This document shows positions 56,947 through 64,000 of a stretch of 64,000 nt of DNA, piece after piece. Location of the stretch: positions 2,720,001 through 2,784,000 of the forward strand of contig NZ_CP040924.1 in NCBI RefSeq assembly GCF_006351925.1, in the 5' to 3' direction. Origin of the DNA: Clostridium thermarum (GTDB taxonomy: Bacteria > Bacillota > Clostridia > Clostridiales > Clostridiaceae). Under the pieces are notes generated by a model. The model was not told where the DNA came from and searched no databases. It saw nothing but the letters and a program-made list of their open reading frames with translations. Numbering within the stretch: the first letter of the stretch is position 1; every line of letters begins with the position of its first letter. A program made the position numbers and the translations under genes.

Positions 56947-57945
56947 TTAGTTCTTGCTTGCACCCTGTCTTCGAATTCTCGGATCTAAGAATGTTATGCT
57001 GATATCAGCAATAAAATTGGCAGAAAGCATTAATACTGTACTCATTAAGAGTATTCCCTGCATAAGTGGGTAATCTCTTCTATTAATAGCATTTACCATA
57101 ACCTTACCTAGGCCTGGGTAATTGAAAACCTGCTCAACAATCAGTGAACCTCCTAGTAGAAAACCAATAGACATTGCAAGAGAAGTAACAACAGGAAGAA
57201 GTGCATTTCTAGCTCCGTAGCCAAACATAATCTTTCTATCCGGTACCCCTTTAGCAATTCCCATAACTATATAATCTTCACCAAGCTGATTAATCATGTT
57301 TGCTCTCATCCCCATAATTCCACCAAGTCCAGTAATAAGAATTGAAAGCACCGGTAGGAAAGCATGATAGGCAACATCCTTTATATATTCAAAGGTGTTT
57401 GCAGGTTGGAACAGAGGAGTAACTGCATAACCTCTTGGAAATACTCCTGTAAAACCAAGAGCAAAACTTAGAATAATAGCAACAACTACAGATGGAACGT
57501 TGGCCAGAATCTGCCCACCTACAGTTAAGGTTGTGTCCAATTTCCCTCCGCGTTTCCATGCAGCAAGAATACCAAGAAGTGTATTAATTATAAATCCGAT
57601 AATCAATGATGTTCCCATAAGGAACACAGTCCATGTTAGGCCACGCTTTACTGAATCTAAAACCGTCTGCGGATAATAAGTGAATGAAATTCCCCAGTCC
57701 CCTTTTAAAATACTGATAATATAATTGAAGAAGCTTACGATTAATGGTTGCTGTTGATTGTATCCAAACAATTTTTCAATTGCAGCAATAGTCTCAGCAT
57801 TAATTTTTCCTCCGGACTGATAAAGGGTTGCTATATACATTTGAACAGGATTACCCGGCATCATACGAGGAAGAAAAAAATTAAGGGATACTGCTCCAAA
57901 AAAAGCTAGAATATAAAAACCTAATCTTTTTAATATATACTTCAT
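56947..57945 (-). CDS. Opp/Dpp-type ABC permease (OppB-like)
   Basis: 332 residues with the OppB N-terminus LGFYILAFFGAVSLNFFLPRMMPGNP, WGISFTYYPQTV, permease signature MGIAKGVPDRKIMFGYGARN, and C-terminal FLDPRIRRQG. It heterodimerises with the OppC-like protein. Confidence 0.93.
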   Translation of the reverse strand: MKYILKRLGFYILAFFGAVSLNFFLPRMMPGNPVQMYIATLYQSGGKINAETIAAIEKLFGYNQQQPLIVSFFNYIISILKGDWGISFTYYPQTVLDSVKRGLTWTVFLMGTSLIIGFIINTLLGILAAWKRGGKLDTTLTVGGQILANVPSVVVAIILSFALGFTGVFPRGYAVTPLFQPANTFEYIKDVAYHAFLPVLSILITGLGGIMGMRANMINQLGEDYIVMGIAKGVPDRKIMFGYGARNALLPVVTSLAMSIGFLLGGSLIVEQVFNYPGLGKVMVNAINRRDYPLMQGILLMSTVLMLSANFIADISITFLDPRIRRQGASKN

Positions 57946-58077
57946 AACCTGCCTCCAGCTACAGTCAATTGACCTTTTGTACCCAATTGACCGTTCTTTG
58001 TGATTACTTTTAATAATCTATACAAGATGTGGCATGATTTAAGCCTCATGCCACACCAGCTTTAAGTTATAAGATTA

Positions 58078-59835
58078 TTATTTTTGTACTGGTTGTAAGT
58101 TCATAAGCTGTAAGAGCTTTGAGTCATGGTTGCAGTTTGCAGGGTTGAACATTGGGTTGTCCTCTGTTGCCCAGCCAGTAAATCTGCTGTCATTGTAAAC
58201 AAACCAGTTACCGTTGTAAAGTATTGGAATATTAATCATATTCTTTGCAAAGAACTGTTCAATTTCTGAAGTGATCTCTTTTAATTCTGCGTCAGAAGCA
58301 CTTGGCATCTTAGCAATTAATGCACTAAGTTCATCATTAACATAGTTTGTTTGACAAATTGACCACCAAGTTGATGTCTTAACTCTACTTTGATCGCCAA
58401 TTGTATCAAAATAGAACTTCCAAATGTCAGCAGATGTTCCATAACCACCGTAAAGAACGTCGTGATTACCTGTTGCCCAAGTTTCAATAACTAATGAAAG
58501 GTCAATAGCTTTAGCTCTAGCGTTTATACCAGCCTTTTGAAGTCCCTGAGCAGCTATTGCTGCACCATCGTTCCAGTCAGTCCAACCTGCAGGTGAAATA
58601 ATGTCAAATGAGATCTTTGATCCATCAGGGTTCTCTACAAAACCGTCACCATCTACATCTTTAAAGCCAGCATTTGCAAGAATCTGCTTAGCCTGTTCTA
58701 TATCAAACTTGGTGTATTTTGCCATTTCTTCATCTGCTTCAGCGTCCCTATAACCCCAAAGTGCCGGTGGCAATCCTGTATTTGTAGGAACGACTCTTGA
58801 CAGGTATCCATAAACTGCTGAGTCAATAATAGTTTCTCTGTCTACTGCCAATGATACAGCTCTCTTGAAATCTACATTATTGAAGGCCTTTAGGTTGCCT
58901 TTATTTGGTGTCATATAGTTGAATGCAAGACGTACTCCGTCGTTTACACCATACCAGAACTTACGATGTGGATCACCTTGTACATAATTTGTTTCAGCAT
59001 CTGGTATGAAAAGGTGTGCCCAGTCAACCTCTCCGCTTTGAAGTAATACTAAACCAGCGTCATTACCATTGTATTGAGGAACTCTAAGTTCATCTACTTG
59101 TAATTTATCTCCCTGCCAGTAGTTAGGATTACGTCCTAAAACAACCATTTCAGGTTCGAAAGAAACAACTTCTGAGAATGCACCTGTAACAACAGGATTT
59201 TCTAATACATAAGTAGCAGGATCACTTATGCTTGAGAAAATATGCTCAGGTACTATCCACTTTTGGAAGAATACTGTATTTCTGTGGAAACGATTAACTT
59301 CTCTCATAACAATTTTTACGGTATAATCGTCTACAATTTCAACGGATTTAATTTTTCCGTTTTCTCCCCAGTCACCGTTTCTATCGATTTCAGGGTGATC
59401 CTTTGAATAGGTGAATGAGAAAGCAACGTCCTTAGCAGTAAGGTCTTTCCCGTCACTCCACTTAACACCTTTTCTTACTTTTACAGTAAGCGTTTTGTAG
59501 TCTGGTTCAGTAATAATGTCTTCAGCAAGCCACATGTGTTCCTTGTTATTGTTGTAGCTGTCGAAAACAACTAGCGGCTCATACATAAAGCCTTGTACAA
59601 ATTGATATGCTGAGCTTATAAATGGATTGAAGTTTCTTACCCAGCCGTCAGTCATTTCCATAAGTGATGTCAGAACAGCTTTTTCCTTTTTAGTAGGTTC
59701 TGTTGATGGAGTTTCTGTGGTTGTTGTGGTGGTGGGGCTTTCTGTGTTTTTATCGGTTGGTTGTGTCTTGCCGCCGCATGCAGCCAAGGAAGCTGTCAAT
59801 GCAAGGGTAACCAAAATTGAGATGGCTTTTTTCAT
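58078..59835 (-). CDS. Family-5 extracellular solute-binding lipoprotein, probable oligosaccharide binder
   Basis: 585 residues. Lipoprotein signal TASLAACGGK (Cys about 20), then a Thr-rich linker (TTTTTTETPSTEPTKKEK). The family-5 core has VRKGVKWSDGKDLTAKDVAFSF and FKRAVSLAVDRETII. Family-5 proteins bind peptides or, in Thermotoga-type clusters, cello- and laminari-oligosaccharides. The LacI neighbour and the beta-glucan setting favour a sugar here. ATG follows AAAGGAGG. A 20-bp palindrome lies in the untranslated region. Confidence 0.88.
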   Translation of the reverse strand: MKKAISILVTLALTASLAACGGKTQPTDKNTESPTTTTTTETPSTEPTKKEKAVLTSLMEMTDGWVRNFNPFISSAYQFVQGFMYEPLVVFDSYNNNKEHMWLAEDIITEPDYKTLTVKVRKGVKWSDGKDLTAKDVAFSFTYSKDHPEIDRNGDWGENGKIKSVEIVDDYTVKIVMREVNRFHRNTVFFQKWIVPEHIFSSISDPATYVLENPVVTGAFSEVVSFEPEMVVLGRNPNYWQGDKLQVDELRVPQYNGNDAGLVLLQSGEVDWAHLFIPDAETNYVQGDPHRKFWYGVNDGVRLAFNYMTPNKGNLKAFNNVDFKRAVSLAVDRETIIDSAVYGYLSRVVPTNTGLPPALWGYRDAEADEEMAKYTKFDIEQAKQILANAGFKDVDGDGFVENPDGSKISFDIISPAGWTDWNDGAAIAAQGLQKAGINARAKAIDLSLVIETWATGNHDVLYGGYGTSADIWKFYFDTIGDQSRVKTSTWWSICQTNYVNDELSALIAKMPSASDAELKEITSEIEQFFAKNMINIPILYNGNWFVYNDSRFTGWATEDNPMFNPANCNHDSKLLQLMNLQPVQK

Positions 59836-59855
59836 ATAAATATCCTCCTTTATTT

Positions 59856-59875
59856 TTAAAACCTTAAGGTTTTAA
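59856..59875. promoter_or_regulatory. 20-bp perfect palindrome before the binding-protein gene
   Basis: TTAAAACCTTAAGGTTTTAA, located 20-40 bases upstream of the start and just above AAAGGAGG. It may be an operator or an mRNA hairpin. It differs from the central-CG LacI-type site at 61012-61031. Confidence 0.6.
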
Positions 59876-59974
59876 TTCAATTGATATACCATGGCTTTCC
59901 CTAATTATATCAAAGGATTAAGGATATGATTTTTAATTCATAAAGCATGTCTTATCAGTCTAAAGAGGTATATT

Positions 59975-60985
59975 CTAAAGCAGTTCTCCTACGGAATTTC
60001 CAATTTGTAATTCTCCTTTTACCACAATTGTTTCGGGTAATGTAGTCTTTGGTTTTTCGATATGTTTTATTAGTTGCTCTGCTGCTCTTTGTCCAAGCAT
60101 TTTTGTGTCTTGCTTGTAAGTCGTTAATTTAGGACTTAGCACCCTAGAAAGGAGTATACCGTCATAACCCACTACAGAGATATCTCTTGGAATTTTGAGT
60201 CCTCTTTCATGAATCACATTAATTCCACCTACCGCAGAAAAATCATCAGGAAACATTATGCAGGTTGGTCTACTGGGAAGGTCTAATATTTTTCTTGTAA
60301 GCTCAGCAGTTATCTTAGGATCATGGAATGCTCCTTTTCTCACATATTCATCTTTAATGCTCACTCCATATTCCTCTAAGGTTTTATAAAAGCTAATAAG
60401 TCGATTTTGTGTAACTGAGGTGTATTGTCCATGAATGAAAGCAATTCTTCTATGTCCCATGCTATAAATATAATTGACAAGGTCCCTTATACCTGAGATG
60501 TTATCAGAGAAAACAGCTGACTTGTTGTTGAATTTATGGTCTATTGTAACTACAGGAATATCACTATTTGCAAGCTGTATAACGTCTATGTTATCGGAAA
60601 CTAGAGATGCGATAAAAACTCCATCTAATGACCTATATTTACAGTGATCAAGATAGCTTACCTTTTTATCACCTATAGTGTTATTGATAAAGGTTACGTC
60701 ATATCCACTTTTTTCTACACATACTTTAAACGATTGCAAGATTGCTCCAAAGTATTCATGGGATAATCCGCTTTCTGTATCATCATTATAAATTACACCA
60801 ATATTATAGGACTTATTTGTTTTTAACGCCCTCGCCAGAGAATTAGGAAAGTACCCCAACTCATTAGCGGCCTTTATTATCTTTTCTTTTGTATCTTCAC
60901 TGATATCGCTATAGCCATTTAATGCCTTGCTCACAGTGGCAACAGATACACCACAATGCTTGGCCACTTCCTTAATAGAAATCAT
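59975..60985 (-). CDS. LacI-family transcriptional regulator
   Basis: 336 residues. HTH IKEVAKHCGVSVATVSKALN (residues 3-22), hinge FPNSLARALKTNKSYNIGV, sugar-binding domain with SVVGYDGILLSRVLSPKLTT. It lies upstream of the Opp-type importer on the same strand, separated by 139 bp. A palindromic site at 61012-61031 before its own start suggests autoregulation. Confidence 0.93.
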   Translation of the reverse strand: MISIKEVAKHCGVSVATVSKALNGYSDISEDTKEKIIKAANELGYFPNSLARALKTNKSYNIGVIYNDDTESGLSHEYFGAILQSFKVCVEKSGYDVTFINNTIGDKKVSYLDHCKYRSLDGVFIASLVSDNIDVIQLANSDIPVVTIDHKFNNKSAVFSDNISGIRDLVNYIYSMGHRRIAFIHGQYTSVTQNRLISFYKTLEEYGVSIKDEYVRKGAFHDPKITAELTRKILDLPSRPTCIMFPDDFSAVGGINVIHERGLKIPRDISVVGYDGILLSRVLSPKLTTYKQDTKMLGQRAAEQLIKHIEKPKTTLPETIVVKGELQIGNSVGELL

Positions 60986-61011
60986 TTAATTCAGCTCTCC
61001 TAAACATAAAT

Positions 61012-61031
61012 TTACTAAATCGGTTTAGTAA
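61012..61031. promoter_or_regulatory. LacI-family operator, self site
   Basis: TTACTAAATCGGTTTAGTAA, a nearly perfect palindrome around a central CG, 26 bp upstream of the LacI start. Typical LacI/GalR site form. Confidence 0.7.
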
Positions 61032-61583
61032 TGTTTAAAAAATTATAGTTGCTTGTGCTACTTTCCTATATTGGTATTTAAATTAATATATGTTTTATTT
61101 ATCCTTATATGTAAATGTTATCATTTAAAGTATATTTTATCAAGAGTTATTTCTAAATATTTGAAATTATCTTAATTTTATGTAATTCAATATTTTTTAA
61201 TCCTTTATAGTAAGTTGTATGATTAAAATCTTGAAAATATGATACTTTCTGTAGTAATTTCTTAACCGTTTTCGAAAATTCTTATGTGTCAAACTTATTT
61301 AATTCGTTACGTTCGAAATTTTAGTATTATAACTTAAGGTGCTTCATTATTTACTTTTTATTCTTTTGTTGCAATTATACTCAAAAGTTTTTTACGGCTT
61401 TTTAGAAAATATAATACAATGAAAATAAAAGGAAGAAATTGCTAGATAGAAAGTGTTATATTAAGAGGATACAATCATGATAGTTATTACTGATCAATTA
61501 ATCTTGAATATTTGAAACTTTTGTAAGCAAATTTAGAACATCTTTCATATTATAAAACATACAAAGATTATATGGAGGTAAAC
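61032..61583. other. Long AT-rich intergenic region
   Basis: About 550 bases without an open frame of note. It separates a minus-strand operon from a plus-strand one. I looked for thiamine, cobalamin and T-box riboswitch hallmarks before the binding-protein gene and found none. No clear -35/-10 pair stands out. Confidence 0.5.
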
Positions 61584-62606
61584 ATGAAAAAGTCACTGTT
61601 TAAACTTTCTTCGTTAGTACTTAGTGTTCTATTAATCACCACTATACTTTCAGGCTGTAAAAAAAGTGATGGGGAGCTTTTAAAAGTTCGTCTCAACGAA
61701 GTTACTAGATCCGTCTTCTATGCTCCTATGTATGTTGCCATCAATGAGGGCTTCTTTAAGGAAGAAGGGCTTGAAATTGAGTTGTCTACAGGACAAGGTG
61801 CAGATAAAACCATGCAGCAATTATTAAGTGGCAGCGTTGACATCGGCTTCAGCGGTCCGGAACAAGTTATCTATATCTACAATCAAAAGAGAGACGACTT
61901 ACCAATTCTTTTTGCACAACTGACCCAGAGGGACGGTTCATTCCTAGTTAGTAGAGAAGACGATCCTGATTTTACATGGGAATCCGTAAAAGGAAAAACA
62001 ATCGTGGGCGGAAGGCCCGGTGGAGTACCTGAAATGGCTCTGGAATATGTATTGAAGGAACATGGTATCGACATTACGAAGGATGTAAAACTAATAACAA
62101 ATATAGCTTTTAATGCTACTGCCGGAGCATTTCAAGGCGGAACCGGCGACTATGTAGCTCTTTTTGAGCCCACAGCCAGTATGATTGAGCAGGAAGGTCA
62201 CGGCAAAGTTGTTGCTTCTATAGGTGCATCCGCTGGTCCTATTGCATACACCTGCTTCTATGCCACCAAATCCTATATGGATAAAAACCCAGAAATTATC
62301 GAAAAATTTACTCGTGCCATTTATAAGGGCCAATTATGGGTAGCAAGCCACACTGATGAAGAGGTTGCAGCTTCAATTAAAGCTTTCTTCCCAGGTACAG
62401 ATGAAAAACTTATAGTTACAGTTGTAAAGAATTATAAAGAAATTGATGCTATTTCTACTGAACCCCAGTTAAAGGCTGAAGACCTAACAAGACTAATGGA
62501 TATAATCCAAGCCTATGATTCAAAACTTATACCTGAAAGGCCTGCCTTTGAAGAAATAGTTGATAATAGTTTTGCAGAAAAGGCAGTTAAGGATATAAAA
62601 AAATAA
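61584..62606 (+). CDS. SsuA/THI5-like ABC substrate-binding lipoprotein
   Basis: 340 residues from ATG 61584, chosen because GGAGG lies five bases upstream; an in-frame ATG at 61572 overlaps it. Lipoprotein signal ITTILSGCKK. Core: VFYAPMYVAINEGFFKEEGL, then GADKTMQQLLSGSVDIGFSG, typical of nitrate/sulfonate/taurine/thiamine-precursor binding proteins. GGRPGGVPEMALEYVLKEHG resembles the NMT1/THI5 motif region. The substrate cannot be fixed. An ABC ATPase of matching type starts at 63847. Confidence 0.9.
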   Translation: MKKSLFKLSSLVLSVLLITTILSGCKKSDGELLKVRLNEVTRSVFYAPMYVAINEGFFKEEGLEIELSTGQGADKTMQQLLSGSVDIGFSGPEQVIYIYNQKRDDLPILFAQLTQRDGSFLVSREDDPDFTWESVKGKTIVGGRPGGVPEMALEYVLKEHGIDITKDVKLITNIAFNATAGAFQGGTGDYVALFEPTASMIEQEGHGKVVASIGASAGPIAYTCFYATKSYMDKNPEIIEKFTRAIYKGQLWVASHTDEEVAASIKAFFPGTDEKLIVTVVKNYKEIDAISTEPQLKAEDLTRLMDIIQAYDSKLIPERPAFEEIVDNSFAEKAVKDIKK

Positions 62607-62623
62607 AATAATTGTTAAAATAA

Positions 62624-62644
62624 GGGACGGATATTAACCGTTCC
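62624..62644 (+). terminator. Rho-independent terminator
   Basis: GGGACGG (62624-62630) and CCGTTCC (62638-62644) with one mismatch, followed by TTTTTT. Confidence 0.82.
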
Positions 62645-62854
62645 TTTTTTATTTGTATCATTTTTAATTTTGAAATTTCTCCATATATGGCTAGAAAATA
62701 CTATTACTCATAAAAAGCACATTAATCTCAATAATACATCAACAATGTACAAGCATACTTTTTATAATTTAGGTTAAATTAAATTTGTACACATTAATAC
62801 GGAACCAACTTTAGCTTAATTAAAATTTTAATTAGTGTATAAGGAGGGTATCCA

Positions 62855-63715
62855 ATGAGAAAATCTATGAGTATTGTTTTAACATTATTGGTTTCTGCCA
62901 GCATTGCAGGCTGTGCTCCTAGAAATACTGCTAGAAACAATGACTATTATCGTAATAATATCCAGAATACAAAATATAGTACAACACAAACCAGATATAA
63001 GGATGGAGTTTATACAGGATACAGCGATACTACTGTAAATGGTAGAGAAATGGCTAGAGTTACTATACGAAATGGTCGTATAGTTGATGTTGATTTAACT
63101 ACTGTAACTAATGATAGTAAAAACAATGCGAATACTACTGGAACTGATAGAACTACCACTAGAACCAGTAAAACCACTGGTACTGGAACCGGCATAGTAA
63201 ATACAAGGACAATAACTGGTACTGGTACAAACACCAGCAGAGTTGGCACAGGTACTTATAATACCAGAAATAATAATGGCTTTATAATCAATAGTGCTAC
63301 AAGAAACAGTAATAAAAAGGCAGGCATGAAAAACGATTATGATATGAATAATACAAAGACTGGAACAACTGATAATATTACAAGAAGAAATAACACTAAT
63401 GCTGCAAATAACAATATTACATCTTCACCTATTGGCACATATACTCCTGGAGTTGGAGTGCACAGTGGTGTTGGTATTAGTGGAATAAACAGTTACGATG
63501 CAAATAGACTTAACACTCAGGGTACCCTAGACACTAATCAGTACGGTGGTATTACAAGATTACGCTCAGCCTTTACTGGAGCTATACTTCAAAATCAAAA
63601 TTATGACTTTGATATAAATAATCTAGGAGAAAATCTTACTGACAGAACACAAATAGACTCAGTGAGAAATTGGCAATTGGCGGTAAGAAGAGCCTTAGAA
63701 CAAGCAAAAGAGTAA
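62855..63715 (+). CDS. FMN_bind-like lipoprotein with long Thr/Asn-rich insert
   Basis: 286 residues. Lipoprotein signal VSASIAGCAPR (Cys about 20). Residues about 46-83 (YKDGVYTGYSDTTVNGREMA and RVTIRNGRIVDVDL) match the first half of FMN_bind domains. Residues about 85-225 are low-complexity Thr/Asn/Gly with TGTGT repeats. Residues about 226-286 resemble the second half (LRSAFTGAILQNQNYDFDI, then QLAVRRALEQAK). The (S/T)GAT flavinylation motif expected before the last helix is replaced by TDRTQIDSVRN, so covalent flavin attachment is doubtful. ATG follows AAGGAGGG. Single gene between terminators. FMN_bind lipoproteins act in extracellular electron transfer; this one may not. Confidence 0.7.
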   Translation: MRKSMSIVLTLLVSASIAGCAPRNTARNNDYYRNNIQNTKYSTTQTRYKDGVYTGYSDTTVNGREMARVTIRNGRIVDVDLTTVTNDSKNNANTTGTDRTTTRTSKTTGTGTGIVNTRTITGTGTNTSRVGTGTYNTRNNNGFIINSATRNSNKKAGMKNDYDMNNTKTGTTDNITRRNNTNAANNNITSSPIGTYTPGVGVHSGVGISGINSYDANRLNTQGTLDTNQYGGITRLRSAFTGAILQNQNYDFDINNLGENLTDRTQIDSVRNWQLAVRRALEQAKE

Positions 63716-63721
63716 TATATC

Positions 63722-63747
63722 AGGCAGAGTATTAATTAACTCTGCCT
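63722..63747 (+). terminator. Rho-independent terminator
   Basis: AGGCAGAGT (63722-63730) and ACTCTGCCT (63739-63747), followed by TTTTAATTT. Confidence 0.85.
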
Positions 63748-63792
63748 TTTAATTTGATCAGTTTTTCTATTGGTTCACCCCTTTATTTTTAA

Positions 63793-64000
<208 letters not shown>

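Noticed and set aside
61032..61583. Possible riboswitch before the SsuA/THI5-like gene
   Set aside because: No thiamine, cobalamin or T-box sequence hallmarks found on the plus strand.

Overview
This window comes from a low-GC, endospore-forming Gram-positive of the Clostridia. The signs are a spo0A-type sporulation regulator, Clostridium-type CWB2 cell-wall anchors, a T-box leader, lipoprotein signals throughout, AT-rich intergenic DNA and many AGGAGG-type ribosome binding sites. No tRNA, rRNA, CRISPR array or prophage is visible. Most genes lie on the minus strand. 

Region 1 (1-8.5 kb) is housekeeping and regulatory. It holds a frame-broken pstS behind an 11-bp periodic Pho-box array, a decayed GNAT acetyltransferase, spo0A, an AraC regulator, a diverged MetRS-like protein behind a T-box, an esterase, a SemiSWEET-like membrane protein and a LysR regulator. 

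Region 2 (8.5-40.7 kb) is a large beta-glucan utilization locus. It contains a GH94-type phosphorylase cut by an IS66 element, a membrane-anchored GH16 laminarinase, a second large phosphorylase, and a 1323-residue surface enzyme (three CWB2 repeats, GH16, four CBM-like modules). It continues with a chemoreceptor, a CUT1 sugar importer, a YesMN-type two-component system with its own binding lipoprotein, a GH3 lipoprotein, a GH5 endoglucanase, cellobiose phosphorylase and a LacI repressor with two near-identical operators. The likely flow is surface cleavage of beta-1,3/beta-1,4-glucan, chemotaxis and sensing, import of oligosaccharides, and energy-saving phosphorolysis to glucose 1-phosphate. 

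Region 3 (40.8-53.7 kb) holds a CadA-type metal ATPase with its ArsR repressor, ispH, and a GH65 alpha-glucoside phosphorylase operon with CUT1 permeases and a frame-broken binding protein. It ends with a divergent AraC regulator, NAD(P)HX repair enzyme nnr and a stand-alone zinc-free S4 ribosomal protein. 

Region 4 (53.9-61 kb) is an Opp/Dpp-type ABC importer next to a LacI repressor. That pairing suggests an oligosaccharide rather than peptide substrate. 

Region 5 (61-64 kb) holds an SsuA/THI5-like binding lipoprotein, an FMN_bind-like lipoprotein with a long Thr/Asn-rich insert, and the 5' end of an ABC ATPase cut by the window edge. 

The most unusual items are the MetRS-like protein with a degraded KMSKS loop and no obvious Met specifier in its T-box, the CWB2-anchored laminarinase with a co-directional chemoreceptor, the split FMN_bind lipoprotein, and fresh gene damage (IS66 insertion, two frameshifts).
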